Shown piece after piece: positions 1 to 9,681 of a stretch of DNA of 64,000 nt (the first letter of the stretch is position 1; the number at the start of each line of letters is the position of its first letter). Below the pieces are notes generated by a model, which did not search any database, had not been told where the DNA came from, and saw nothing but the letters and a program-made list of their open reading frames with translations. The position numbers and the translations under genes are program-made. The stretch comes from Flavobacteriaceae bacterium (GTDB lineage: Bacteria > Bacteroidota > Bacteroidia > Flavobacteriales > Flavobacteriaceae), in assembly GCA_029243165.1 (NCBI GenBank), contig JAQWSN010000003.1:62001-126000 (forward strand). Direction: 5' to 3'.

Positions 1-1
1 T

Positions 2-1474
2 AAAAAAGAGCCCTTTCCAAGAGTGTTTTTTACCCGAAGAGTTATCAAAGACGGTTCGGAATACTTTGGTCCTTTTACCAGTATGAAAACCATACGTTCT
101 TTGATGGACTTAATCCGAAGTTTATATCCATTGAGAACTTGTAAATACGATTTGAGCAAAGAAAAAATAGAAGCTAAAAAATACAAAGTATGCTTAGAGT
201 TCCATATTGGAAATTGTATGGCGCCTTGTGTTGGAAAGGTTGAGCTAAGCAAATACAATGCGAATATTAATGCCATTCGAAACATAATTAAAGGGAACTT
301 TAAATCAGCCCTTCAAGAACTTCGAAAAGAGATGAATATTCATGCAGAAGCAATGGAATTTGAAAAAGCGCAATGGATTAAGGAAAAAATCGGAAACTTA
401 GAAAATTATCAAGCCAAGTCTACAGTAGTAAACCCAAAAATTAGTCATGTCGATGTTTTCTCTGTCATTTCAGATGAAAGCTATGGCTATGTCAATTACA
501 TTCAAGTTTCTTTTGGAGCCATCGTTCGTTCGCACACCCTTGAAATCAAAAAGAAACTGGATGAATCCGATGCAACCTTATTACAATTGGGAATCGTGGA
601 AATTAGACAACTCTTTTCCAGTGCTTCAAAAACCGTTTTCCTTTCGGAAAGAGTTTCTTTAGGCGATACTTTGAAAGTAGAAGTTCCTCAACAAGGTGAC
701 AAGCGAAAACTGGTAGAAATGTCACTTAGAAATGCTAAATATTTCAGAATGGAACGCTTCAAACAAATCAAAATTGTAGATCCTGATCGGCATGTAAAGC
801 GGATCATGGAGCAAATGAAAAAAGACTTAAGACTCCCTAAGGCGCCCTATCACATTGAGTGTTTTGATAATTCTAATATTCAAGGAACCCATCCCGTTGC
901 GGCTTGTGTAGTTTTTAAAGACGGGAAACCTTCTAAAAAAGAATACCGCCATTACAACATTAAAACGGTAAGCGGTCCCGATGATTTTGCTTCTATGGAA
1001 GAAGTGGTTTTTAGAAGATACAAAAGACTTCAAGAGGAAGCCTCTTCCCTTCCGCAGCTTATTGTTATTGATGGAGGAAAAGGGCAACTATCGTCTGCAG
1101 TTAAAAGTTTGGAGTTACTCGGTCTGAGAGGAAAAATTGCTATTTTGGGAATCGCAAAAAGATTGGAAGAAATTTACTTCCCTGATGATTCTATCCCTCT
1201 GTATCTTGATAAAAAATCAGAAACCTTAAAAATTCTTCAACGCGCACGAGATGAGGCACACCGCTTTGGTATTAGTTTTCATCGGAACAAAAGGAGCCAA
1301 ACCAGTTTAACTTCTGAATTGGATCAAATTCCGGGGATTGGTCCTGCAACTCGAGACCAATTATTAACCCATTTCAAATCCCTAAAGCGAATTAAACAGG
1401 GAACTGAAAAAGAAATGATTGCCTTATTAGGTCCACAAAAAGGACAAAAAATATTCCAAGCCTTACACCCTTAA
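2..1474 (+). CDS. uvrC: UvrABC excinuclease subunit C, 5'-truncated by window edge
   Basis: Makes the dual incisions in nucleotide excision repair after UvrB has marked the lesion. The reading frame is open to the left edge (frame from base 2). The GTG at 23 lies inside the conserved RVFFTRR region just after the GIY-YIG nuclease, so it is not the start. What remains is about 490 of the usual roughly 600 residues. It shows the UVR helix pair (around EAMEFEKAQWIKEKI), the RNase H-like second nuclease domain (HIECFDNSNIQGTHPVAACV, LIVIDGGKGQL) and a C-terminal helix-hairpin-helix DNA-binding region (IPGIGPATRDQLLTHF). The missing N-terminus carries the 3' incision site. No internal damage is seen. 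Confidence 0.97.
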   Translation, partial: KKEPFPRVFFTRRVIKDGSEYFGPFTSMKTIRSLMDLIRSLYPLRTCKYDLSKEKIEAKKYKVCLEFHIGNCMAPCVGKVELSKYNANINAIRNIIKGNFKSALQELRKEMNIHAEAMEFEKAQWIKEKIGNLENYQAKSTVVNPKISHVDVFSVISDESYGYVNYIQVSFGAIVRSHTLEIKKKLDESDATLLQLGIVEIRQLFSSASKTVFLSERVSLGDTLKVEVPQQGDKRKLVEMSLRNAKYFRMERFKQIKIVDPDRHVKRIMEQMKKDLRLPKAPYHIECFDNSNIQGTHPVAACVVFKDGKPSKKEYRHYNIKTVSGPDDFASMEEVVFRRYKRLQEEASSLPQLIVIDGGKGQLSSAVKSLELLGLRGKIAILGIAKRLEEIYFPDDSIPLYLDKKSETLKILQRARDEAHRFGISFHRNKRSQTSLTSELDQIPGIGPATRDQLLTHFKSLKRIKQGTEKEMIALLGPQKGQKIFQALHP

Positions 1475-1540
1475 TTTCTTCCCTAAAATTAGGAATTGCA
1501 TAAAAATTAGAAGAAGGTATTTAACAATTTTTAAACGTGA

Positions 1541-1576
1541 TTTGTGAAAATCATCATTCGGGATTGCTTACCTTTG
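1541..1576 (+). promoter_or_regulatory. Candidate Bacteroidota promoter for the DUF3108 gene
   Basis: TACCTTTG at 1569-1576 is an exact match to the -7 consensus TAnnTTTG. A TTTG at 1541-1544 is possible for the -33 box, but its 24-nt spacer is longer than usual. The ATG at 1581 is only 4 nt downstream, so a transcript from this promoter would be leaderless or nearly so. Confidence 0.5.
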
Positions 1577-1580
1577 ACCC

Positions 1581-2378
1581 ATGGCAAAACGTTTCGTAAT
1601 TGTACTCCTTTTGACCTTGTACGCAGGAACTTCGCAAAGTTTTCCTTTAGATTCACTAGCCCCTACACCTTCCTTTCAAAACGGAGAATGGTTTCAACTT
1701 CGGTTGCATTATGGATTTTTTAATGCCAGCTATGCTAGCTTTTCTTTAGAGCGGGATACCTTGGATACCAAGCCAGTATTCCACGCCAAAGGTTTCGGAG
1801 AAACTACAGGTCTGGCACGATGGTTCTTTAAAGTTGAAGATTACTACGAAAGCTATTTTGATGAAAAAACAGGAGCCCCCTACAAATTTGTTCGAAACAT
1901 CAATGAAGGAGGTTACACGAAAAATATTGAAATCGATTTTAACCACGAGCTCAAAACAGCAAATGTTCTTGACAAGAAAAAAAATAAAACAAATCAATAC
2001 AAAATTGAATCTAATGTTCACGACCTAGTTTCTTGCTTTTATTATCTGAGAAATCACTATCCTCAACAGGGTATTGCAGTAAACGAGACTTTTGATATCA
2101 ATATGTTTTTTGATAATGAAAATTATGTCTTCAAACTTAAATACTTGGGAAAGGAAAAAATAGACAGTAAATTTGGGGAGATAAATTGTTTAAAATTTAG
2201 ACCCATGGTACAGTCAGGAAGAGTTTTTAAGGAACAAGAAAGTCTGACCCTTTGGGTTTCAGACGACAAAAACAGATTGCCCATTCGATTGCAAGCAGAT
2301 ATCTTAATCGGATCAATCAAGGCAGATTTAGAAAATTTTAAAAATCTGAAGCACCCATTTAAAATTGTGGTAGAATGA
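1581..2378 (+). CDS. DUF3108 domain-containing exported protein
   Basis: A 265-residue protein with an N-terminal signal peptide (hydrophobic residues 5-17, probable cut after a short Ser/Gln stretch) and no other membrane segment. The body matches the DUF3108 family in layout, for example the GFGETTGLARWFFKVEDYYE stretch near residues 72-91. The family is probably a beta-rich periplasmic protein. Its function is unknown. Its stop overlaps the start of the downstream M23 peptidase by 4 nt (ATGA), so the two are translationally coupled and may act together at the envelope. Confidence 0.88.
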   Translation: MAKRFVIVLLLTLYAGTSQSFPLDSLAPTPSFQNGEWFQLRLHYGFFNASYASFSLERDTLDTKPVFHAKGFGETTGLARWFFKVEDYYESYFDEKTGAPYKFVRNINEGGYTKNIEIDFNHELKTANVLDKKKNKTNQYKIESNVHDLVSCFYYLRNHYPQQGIAVNETFDINMFFDNENYVFKLKYLGKEKIDSKFGEINCLKFRPMVQSGRVFKEQESLTLWVSDDKNRLPIRLQADILIGSIKADLENFKNLKHPFKIVVE

Positions 2379-3703
2379 TGAATTCCATAAACCCCTTTTT
2401 GAAATCCTTTAGAAATTTTGTACTCCGTTTTGGAATACTCATCTTCATTGTGGTGGGTTGTAAAGAAAAAGAGGAAGTAAAGACCCCTGAACAAGAAATA
2501 ATTGAAGCCCCAGTTCCAGATTATTATTTTGGAATTGATCGAAATGAATATGAAGCCAAGGAATTCAAAATTCAACGCGGTGATACTTTTGGAAAAATTT
2601 TAGAGAAAAACGGTATTGATTACCCTGAGGTTTATGCTGTTCTCCAAGCCATTAAAGGCAAAGTTGATGTCCGTAAATTAACTCTCGGAAAACCTTATAC
2701 TTTATTTTTTAGTAAAGATTCTGTACCCACACCGGAATATTTTGTGTACCATCCAGGCGTTTCAAGTTTTAAAAGAATTCACCTTCGTGATAGTTTGTTT
2801 GGAGAAGAAATCGTCAAACCTTCTCGTCTTGTAGAGCTAGAAGCATCAGGTATTATTGAAAGTTCGCTCTATGAAACCATGCTAAACAGTGGTATTAATG
2901 AATCATTAACCTACTACCTCTCGGATGTTTACGCCTGGACTATTGATTTTTTTCGTTTACAAAAAGGCGATCGCTTCAAAATTATCTACACCGAAAAGTT
3001 TGTAGACAATAGTATTTCTATTGGAGTTGAACGGATCAAAGCTGCTTATTTTGAACACAAAGGAAAACCACTTTATGCCTTTGAGTACATAAGTGACGAA
3101 CAAAAAGGAATTGTAGATTATTTTGACGATCAAGCTAAAAGTCTTCGAAGGGCTTTTTTGCAGGGTCCTCTAAAATTTAATCGAGTCTCATCTCGGTTTA
3201 ATCTTAGAAGAAGAATTGCCTATTACGGCAACCGAATTAGACCTCACAAAGGGACTGATTTCGCTGCAGCTGTAGGAACTCCTATCTTGGCTACTGCAAA
3301 CGGTACCGTTGTCAAAGCTAGTTACACTAGAGGAAACGGAAACTACGTCACGATAAAACACAATGCTGTGTATTCTACTCAATACCTTCACATGAAAAAA
3401 AGAAATGTGAAAGTAGGAGCTTTTGTAAAACAAGGAGATGTCATAGGATGGGTAGGAATGACAGGGAACACCTCTGGACCCCATGTCTGTTATCGGTTTT
3501 GGAAAAACGGTCTTCAAGTAGATCCTTTTAAACAAAAACTCCCTGAGGCAAAACCCATAGCACCTGAATTAAAAAAGAAGTTTGCCCAACATATTATTCC
3601 TTACAAAACCAAATTAGATTGCATTACTTTTGAAACTGAAATTGATTCAGAAATTGCTGTAATCAACAACCAAAAAGATAATGCAAAAAAAGATCCTTCT
3701 TGA
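2375..3703 (+). CDS. M23-family peptidoglycan endopeptidase, lipoprotein
   Basis: A 442-residue cell-wall peptidase-like lipoprotein. A hydrophobic N-terminus ends in a lipobox (FIVVGC), so it is likely membrane anchored. A LysM-like or OapA-like substrate-positioning region (around FKIQRGDTFGKILEKNGI) is followed by a C-terminal LytM/M23 domain. The metal-site residues are H291 and D295 in RPHKGTDFAA and the catalytic-type H339 in YLHMKK. The final motif is GPHVCYRF, so the position that is normally the second His of HxH is Cys372. This Cys could still bind zinc, or the enzyme could be altered or regulatory. It overlaps the DUF3108 gene upstream and pgi downstream (23 nt). Confidence 0.9.
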   Translation: MMNSINPFLKSFRNFVLRFGILIFIVVGCKEKEEVKTPEQEIIEAPVPDYYFGIDRNEYEAKEFKIQRGDTFGKILEKNGIDYPEVYAVLQAIKGKVDVRKLTLGKPYTLFFSKDSVPTPEYFVYHPGVSSFKRIHLRDSLFGEEIVKPSRLVELEASGIIESSLYETMLNSGINESLTYYLSDVYAWTIDFFRLQKGDRFKIIYTEKFVDNSISIGVERIKAAYFEHKGKPLYAFEYISDEQKGIVDYFDDQAKSLRRAFLQGPLKFNRVSSRFNLRRRIAYYGNRIRPHKGTDFAAAVGTPILATANGTVVKASYTRGNGNYVTIKHNAVYSTQYLHMKKRNVKVGAFVKQGDVIGWVGMTGNTSGPHVCYRFWKNGLQVDPFKQKLPEAKPIAPELKKKFAQHIIPYKTKLDCITFETEIDSEIAVINNQKDNAKKDPS

Positions 3704-5321
3704 TAAAGCACTCACTGCAAATCCTTCATGGAAAGCACTTGAAACGCATCAAAAAAAAATAGCAGAAACCTCAATACTCACCCACTTTAAAAATGAACCT
3801 CATCGGCTGGATTACACCAGCTTTGATTGGGAAGATTTCTATGTAGATGTTTCTAAAAATAGAATCGATCAAAAAGGGTTTGAACTCTTGATCAAACTTG
3901 CTGAAGAAAGTGGACTCTCTGAGGCCATCAAAGCTCAATTTTCTGGAGCCATCATAAATACTACAGAAAATCGAGCGGTACTTCATACGGCTTTGCGAAC
4001 ACTAAAGAAAGACCCCATTTTGGTCGATGAGAAAAATATTCTTCCTGAAGTGGAAGCTGCTCAAAAGAAGATGTTTGACTTTTGTGATAAGGTAATCTCT
4101 GGAGACTGGAAGGGGTACACTGGAAAATCCATAACTCATATCGTCAATATCGGTATTGGAGGGTCTGATCTCGGACCCGCTATGGTGGTAGAAGCTTTAG
4201 CACATTATCAAAATCATTTGGAAGTTCGCTTTGTCTCAAATGTTGAGGGCGATCATCATGTAGAGGTTTTGAAAGGGTTGAATCCAGAAACTACTTTATT
4301 TGTGATTGTATCCAAAACCTTTACTACTCAGGAAACACTAAGTAATGCCAACAGCATTAGAGAGTGGTTTTTAAAACAGGCTCCAAAGCAGGGAATTGCA
4401 CAACATTTTGTAGCAGTTTCTACCAATTTGGAAAAGACCCAAGAGTTTGGTATTGATCCTGAAAACACCTTTCCCATGAATGACTGGGTAGGAGGCCGCT
4501 TTTCTTTGTGGAGTACCGTAGGACTAAGTATTTGTTTGGCCGTAGGACCCAAACATTTTAAATCCTTGCTCGAAGGTGCTGGAAAAATGGATCTCCATTT
4601 TAGTGAAACCCCCTTTGAGAAAAACATCCCAGTTGTACTCGCACTTCTAAGTATTTGGTACAACAATCTTTGGGGTGCGGAAAGTGAAGCTATTATTCCT
4701 TACACACAATATTTACGAAACCTCCCAGCCTATTTGCAACAGGGAATCATGGAAAGCAATGGAAAATATGTAGGAAGGGATGGAAAACCAGTAGATTACC
4801 AAACAGGAACCATCATTTGGGGAGCTTCTGGAACCAATGCGCAACATGCCTTTTTTCAACTTATTCATCAAGGCACAAAACTGATCCCAGCAGATTTTAT
4901 CGGGTTTAAAAAGTCCCTAAACGGAAATTCTGATCATCAAAATAAACTCCTCGCAAATTTCATTGCTCAAACCGAAGCCCTTTTGGCTGGAAAAACCGAA
5001 GCCCAAGTAATGGAAGAGTTAAAAAAATCAGGGTTGTCCGAAACCGAACAAAAACAACGGGCTCCTTTTAAAATTTTTCAAGGAAACAAACCCACCAATA
5101 CCATTTTAATAGAACAACTGACTCCTAAAAATTTAGGGGCACTTATTGCTTTGTATGAGCACAAAATATTTGTTCAGGGAATCCTTTGGAATATTTACAG
5201 CTATGACCAATGGGGCGTTGAACTAGGAAAACAACTGGCCAAAAAAGTTCTAAATGACATAGAGGGAAAAGAAAAAAATACACACGATACTTCCACTTTA
5301 AACTTACTTTCAAAGATATAA
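3681..5321 (+). CDS. pgi: Glucose-6-phosphate isomerase
   Basis: Interconverts glucose 6-phosphate and fructose 6-phosphate in cytosolic glycolysis and gluconeogenesis. At 546 residues it has the usual length of the E. coli-type enzyme and aligns to both ends. Visible landmarks are TENRAVLHTALR, NIGIGGSDLGP, the signature DWVGGRFSLWS, QQGIMESNGK (catalytic Glu), GTNAQHAFFQ (catalytic His) and GVELGKQLAKK (catalytic Lys). Its ATG lies inside the end of the M23 gene, which suggests co-transcription of 1581-5321. Confidence 0.97.
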   Translation: MQKKILLDKALTANPSWKALETHQKKIAETSILTHFKNEPHRLDYTSFDWEDFYVDVSKNRIDQKGFELLIKLAEESGLSEAIKAQFSGAIINTTENRAVLHTALRTLKKDPILVDEKNILPEVEAAQKKMFDFCDKVISGDWKGYTGKSITHIVNIGIGGSDLGPAMVVEALAHYQNHLEVRFVSNVEGDHHVEVLKGLNPETTLFVIVSKTFTTQETLSNANSIREWFLKQAPKQGIAQHFVAVSTNLEKTQEFGIDPENTFPMNDWVGGRFSLWSTVGLSICLAVGPKHFKSLLEGAGKMDLHFSETPFEKNIPVVLALLSIWYNNLWGAESEAIIPYTQYLRNLPAYLQQGIMESNGKYVGRDGKPVDYQTGTIIWGASGTNAQHAFFQLIHQGTKLIPADFIGFKKSLNGNSDHQNKLLANFIAQTEALLAGKTEAQVMEELKKSGLSETEQKQRAPFKIFQGNKPTNTILIEQLTPKNLGALIALYEHKIFVQGILWNIYSYDQWGVELGKQLAKKVLNDIEGKEKNTHDTSTLNLLSKI

Positions 5322-5431
5322 ACAAGAGTTATTAACGATTGTTTAATTTTTTTTGGAATTCATAATGTTTTGTTAAAGTACAGCTCCCCAGATAATAGTA
5401 TTTTTACCCCATCAAAAAAAATAAATTTTAA

Positions 5432-7939
5432 ATGAAAAAAACAGTTCTATTAATTTTTGCATTAAATCTTACTTTCGTTTTCGCACAAGAAGCTAAAGAA
5501 GAAGAAACAGATTCTCTAGGTACTTATCAATTCTTAGAGGAGGTTGTGGTCTCTTCGGGTGTTATTGATATTGCAAAAGAAAGAGAAACTCCAATCGCTG
5601 TGAGTCAGATTTCTGCTCAAGAGGTTCTTTTAAAAGTAGGAAATCAAGAATTTCCCGAAATTATGAACAAAACTCCTGGAGTTTATGCTACCAAACAAGG
5701 AGGTGGTTATGGAGATAGTCGAATTTCTTTAAGGGGATTTGATCAGAGAAATACTTCTTTTCTTATCAACGGACAGCCTGTTAACGACATGGAAAATGGA
5801 TGGGTTTATTGGTCGAACTGGCAGGGTCTTACTGATGTTGCTTCAGGGATTCAAGTACAGAGAGGTCTTGGAGCTTCTAAACTTGCTGTTCCTTCAGTTG
5901 GGGGAACCGTATCTATTTTTACAAAAAGTGCCGAAAAACAACAAGGAGGTTCAATTACCCAAATGATTGGAAATGACGGATACATTAAAACTACGGCTGC
6001 CTACAATACTGGAGTCAATGATAAAGGTTGGTCTTCTTCCTACTTATTAACCAAATGGTCAGGAAACGGTTATGTTTACAACACCAGTGGAGCAGGGTGG
6101 ACTTACTTTGCTGCGGTTGGATACACTCCTGAAGGATCCGCGCACAGTTTAAATCTATCTTTATTAGGAGCTGGGCAATGGCACCACCAAAGAGATGTGT
6201 GGGTGTCCATTAGAGATTATGAAAACTTTGGTGAATCAGGAATTGATCAAAGATGGAATACAAACGGTGGAACACTCAATGGTGAAGAATTCAACATGAG
6301 AAGAAACTTTTACAACAAACCTCTCGCTACATTTAACTGGGACTGGAAAATCTCTGAAAATATCAATCTAGCTACTTCACTTTACGGCTCTGCAGGACGC
6401 GGAGGAGGTACAGGACCTCGCGGTAAAAATTACGACGTACTTCCTTTCAGAGAAGATCTAACTTCATTTTTCATTGAAGATGGAAAAACTGACTTTAGAC
6501 GAACAGATGGAACCGTAAATTACGATGCCATAGTTTCAGACAATCGTGCAGGGGCAAGTCCTTACACTGGTGCCATTTCAAAATTCGAAGGGTCGCTTTT
6601 AGGGTCTAATGGATACAGTGACGATGGTGTCTTTAAAAGTGGAATGATTCGAAGAGCTTCAATGAATTCTCACAACTGGGTTGGAGGTATTTCAAACCTA
6701 AACATCAACGCAGATAAAATGCGCTACAGTATTGGTGTTGATCTCAGAAACTACAAAGGTTTTCACTACAGAACTTTGAACAACTTGATGGGGTTTGATG
6801 GTTATTATTCTACTGGAAACAAAAACTCTGCAGGTCAAATCATTGAAACAGTTATTGAGGCGTCTCCATTCAATAATACTGGACTTCAAGGTCCAAAAAT
6901 TGATTATTACAACATTGGTTATGTTGGATGGCAAGGTGTGAACGGTTTAGCAGAATACTCTGGAGATAAGCTTACAGCGGTATTACAAGCAGGATTATCC
7001 AATCAGTCTTTCCAAAGAGAAGATTTATTTGACCAACCCGGCACACCTCTTTCTGAAAAGAAAAACGTGGGTGGAGGATATCTCAAAGGAGGAGCCAATT
7101 TGAACTTAAATGAAAATTCAAATGTTTTCTTCAACGCTGGATACATTTCACGTCAGCCTAACTTTGACGGTGTCTTTCCTAACTACGCCAACGTAGTCAA
7201 CAAAGATCTTCAAAATGAAAAAATTCAATCCATTGAATTGGGTTACGGATACATTGGAAACGGATTCAAATTAAATGTCAATGTGTATTCAACCGTATGG
7301 GGAAATCGTTTCGTGTCAAGGAGTTTATCCAACCAACAAGGTGTTGACGGATTTGCTCAATTCAATGACATCGACGTTGTTCACAACGGTATTGAGATTG
7401 AAGGACAGTACCGCCCTTCAGGAAGTACAAAAATTAGAGGAATGCTATCTATCGGCGATTGGACTTACACCAAAGATTTCGAAGCAGAATTATTTGATGA
7501 CAACCAACAATTGGTGGGTACAGGAACCTTGTATCTAGAAGGGGCCAAAGTAGGAGATGCTGCCCAATTCGTAGCCTATGTTGGAATTGATCAAAGATTT
7601 GGTGAAAAAATCAATGTGGACTTGGATTATCGTTTTGTAGACGGACTTTATGCTGATTACAGCATTACTGACTCAGCTTTTACCGAAGCTAATAATCCCG
7701 GTGCCTTAAAACTTCCTTCCTACGGTCTAGTAGATTTGGGAGCTACCTTTAGATTTTCATCAGGGTGGAGTCTTAGAGCAAATATCAACAACCTCTTAAA
7801 TACTGTTTACATTGCTGAATCTAATTCTAATATTCATGCATCAGCGGGTTCTGATACATGGAATGGAATTGATAAGCAAAATTCAGTTTGGTTTGGATTT
7901 GGAAGAACTTGGAACTTATCCTTGCGCTACCAATTCTAA
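5432..7939 (+). CDS. TonB-dependent outer membrane receptor
   Basis: An 835-residue outer membrane receptor with signal peptide (cut after FAQ near residue 19), a TonB plug domain (PGVYATKQGGGYGDSRISLR, FLINGQPVNDMENG, VQRGLGASKLAVPSVGGTVS) and a long beta-barrel ending in an aromatic terminal strand (LSLRYQF). It lacks the N-terminal carboxypeptidase-like domain of SusC proteins, and no SusD gene is beside it. The substrate cannot be told from sequence. The position directly after pgi looks like ordinary flavobacterial core order. The 110-nt upstream gap suggests its own promoter. Confidence 0.94.
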   Translation: MKKTVLLIFALNLTFVFAQEAKEEETDSLGTYQFLEEVVVSSGVIDIAKERETPIAVSQISAQEVLLKVGNQEFPEIMNKTPGVYATKQGGGYGDSRISLRGFDQRNTSFLINGQPVNDMENGWVYWSNWQGLTDVASGIQVQRGLGASKLAVPSVGGTVSIFTKSAEKQQGGSITQMIGNDGYIKTTAAYNTGVNDKGWSSSYLLTKWSGNGYVYNTSGAGWTYFAAVGYTPEGSAHSLNLSLLGAGQWHHQRDVWVSIRDYENFGESGIDQRWNTNGGTLNGEEFNMRRNFYNKPLATFNWDWKISENINLATSLYGSAGRGGGTGPRGKNYDVLPFREDLTSFFIEDGKTDFRRTDGTVNYDAIVSDNRAGASPYTGAISKFEGSLLGSNGYSDDGVFKSGMIRRASMNSHNWVGGISNLNINADKMRYSIGVDLRNYKGFHYRTLNNLMGFDGYYSTGNKNSAGQIIETVIEASPFNNTGLQGPKIDYYNIGYVGWQGVNGLAEYSGDKLTAVLQAGLSNQSFQREDLFDQPGTPLSEKKNVGGGYLKGGANLNLNENSNVFFNAGYISRQPNFDGVFPNYANVVNKDLQNEKIQSIELGYGYIGNGFKLNVNVYSTVWGNRFVSRSLSNQQGVDGFAQFNDIDVVHNGIEIEGQYRPSGSTKIRGMLSIGDWTYTKDFEAELFDDNQQLVGTGTLYLEGAKVGDAAQFVAYVGIDQRFGEKINVDLDYRFVDGLYADYSITDSAFTEANNPGALKLPSYGLVDLGATFRFSSGWSLRANINNLLNTVYIAESNSNIHASAGSDTWNGIDKQNSVWFGFGRTWNLSLRYQF

Positions 7940-7955
7940 TCCATACTATCTTTTT

Positions 7956-7987
7956 AAAAAACCTCCACTCTAGTGGGGGTTTTTTTA
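7956..7987. terminator. Intrinsic terminator between convergent TonB receptor and recJ genes
   Basis: An ACCTCCAC / GTGGGGGT stem with a 4-nt TCTA loop (7961-7980) is preceded by an A-run and followed by a seven-T run, so it can work in both directions. It overlaps the recJ stop codon region. Confidence 0.8.
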
Positions 7988-9679
7988 TGCTTCAAATTGA
8001 ATGTCTTTTACAACCAATTGCAGACTTTTTGTCCCATTGAATTCATTTTCATCTAGGACATACAAAATGGAAAAAGTACGTTTTTGTTTCATTTTGGTGT
8101 AGTGTTGGGCTAAAGAAAAACCAATCCCCTGAAAAACAGCTCCAGTGGCATCAGTAACTTCAAGTTTGAGATGCTCTTTATTACTACCTACTAAACGAGT
8201 TCCTCCTTGGTCTCTACATTGGTGGGTTACAAAAACTGGCCTCATATTTTTAGGGCCAAAAGGTGCCATTTGAATAAGTATTCGATACAATTTAGAAGTA
8301 ATTTTTTTAAGAGGTATTTCAATGTCATAAAGCAAAACAGGACTGCGTTGAGAGTCTAAAATACGTTCTTGAACAGCTTGCTCAAAGGCCATTTTAAATG
8401 CATCTAATTTCGATTCTTCCAGGGTCAGTCCCGCAGCATATTTATGCCCCCCAAACTGAATCATGTGGTCTTTACATGCCTCGAGTGCTTGATACACATC
8501 AAACCCTTTTACAGAACGAACCGACCCTGCTAAAATCCCTTCAGATTGGGTCAAAACTACGGTCGGGCGATAGTAATGTTCTATTAATCTAGATGCTACA
8601 ATCCCAATTACTCCTTTATGCCATGAGGGATGGTAAACCACAGTACTTAGGCTATTTACATTCTCTTCAAGTTCAATTTGCTGAAGGGCTTCTTTGGTAA
8701 TGCGCTCGTCTGTAGATTTGCGTTCGGTATTAAAAAACTCTATGGAACGTGCCAAAGGTAAAGCCTCTTCTTGATCTTGAGCTAATAACAATTCCACCGC
8801 ACTAATTCCTTGATTCATTCTTCCAGCAGCATTAATTCTTGGAGCAATAATAAATACTAAGTCTGTTACTCGAACCGGTTTTTTGAGATTGCTCAAGAAA
8901 AATTGAAAACCAGGACGTGGGTTTTTTCGCATTTGTTCAATTCCCAAAAAAGTTAAAAGTCTGTTTTCTCCTGTCATGGGGACAATGTCAGCAGCTATGG
9001 CTGTGGCTACCAGGTCTAAAAAATAAAATAAATCGGTTACTTCTAATTTAAAGTGTTGCTGTAATGCTTGAATTAATTTAAACCCTACACCACAGCCACA
9101 TAATTCTTTGTAAGGATAATTACAATCTACTCTTTTTGGGTCCAAAACAGCTACTGCTTTTGGAATTGAATCATCAGGTAAATGATGGTCACAAATAATA
9201 AAATCTATTCCCAAGGAATGTGCATAATCAACTTGTTGGTGCGCTTTAATTCCACAATCAAGAGCGATAATTAAACCAATTCCTTGCTCGTGAGCGTGGT
9301 CAATCCCAGCCTTAGAAATTCCATAACCCTCTTTGTATCGATCCGGTATGTAAGGAATCACGACCCCTAAATGATCTTGAAGGTAAGAAGTTAGAAGTGC
9401 AACAGAAGTTGTTCCATCTACATCGTAATCTCCATAAACCATGACAGGATCTTGATTTTCAATAGCATGACTGATTCGTTCTACCGCTGCATTCATATCC
9501 TTCATCAAATAAGGATCGTGGAGGCTGCTCGGAATGGGTCTGAAATAGTTTTTTGCTTGATCAAAAGTTGTTATCCCTCTTTGCATCAGTAAATAAGCAA
9601 GTTCATAAGGAATTTTAAGGAGGATACTCAATTCCTGAACTTTTACATCATCAGGAGGACTTACTGCTTGCCACAACAT
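7985..9679 (-). CDS. recJ: Single-stranded-DNA-specific exonuclease RecJ
   Basis: A 5'-3' ssDNA exonuclease used in recombination and repair. At 564 residues it has the normal RecJ size. The DHH-phosphoesterase core is intact: MVYGDYDVDGTTS (metal-binding Asp residues), ALDCG, and the DHH motif in FIICDHHLPDD. The DHHA1 motif FGGHKYAAGLTL follows, with a C-terminal OB-like region. The start MLWQAVSPPDD is supported by the close spacing to rsmI, whose stop lies 2 nt upstream, so rsmI and recJ are probably one transcript. Confidence 0.96.
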   Translation of the reverse strand: MLWQAVSPPDDVKVQELSILLKIPYELAYLLMQRGITTFDQAKNYFRPIPSSLHDPYLMKDMNAAVERISHAIENQDPVMVYGDYDVDGTTSVALLTSYLQDHLGVVIPYIPDRYKEGYGISKAGIDHAHEQGIGLIIALDCGIKAHQQVDYAHSLGIDFIICDHHLPDDSIPKAVAVLDPKRVDCNYPYKELCGCGVGFKLIQALQQHFKLEVTDLFYFLDLVATAIAADIVPMTGENRLLTFLGIEQMRKNPRPGFQFFLSNLKKPVRVTDLVFIIAPRINAAGRMNQGISAVELLLAQDQEEALPLARSIEFFNTERKSTDERITKEALQQIELEENVNSLSTVVYHPSWHKGVIGIVASRLIEHYYRPTVVLTQSEGILAGSVRSVKGFDVYQALEACKDHMIQFGGHKYAAGLTLEESKLDAFKMAFEQAVQERILDSQRSPVLLYDIEIPLKKITSKLYRILIQMAPFGPKNMRPVFVTHQCRDQGGTRLVGSNKEHLKLEVTDATGAVFQGIGFSLAQHYTKMKQKRTFSILYVLDENEFNGTKSLQLVVKDIQFEA

Positions 9680-9681
9680 GA

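Noticed and set aside
23-25. GTG as start of uvrC
   Set aside because: The frame continues upstream and encodes the conserved residues before RVFFTRR; the gene is cut by the window.
5322-5431. AAACAA/TTGTTT hairpin plus T-run after pgi as terminator, and a TATTTTTA box before the TonB receptor gene
   Set aside because: Six-pair AT-rich stem with a 12-nt loop, and no -33 box at a usable distance; too weak to list.
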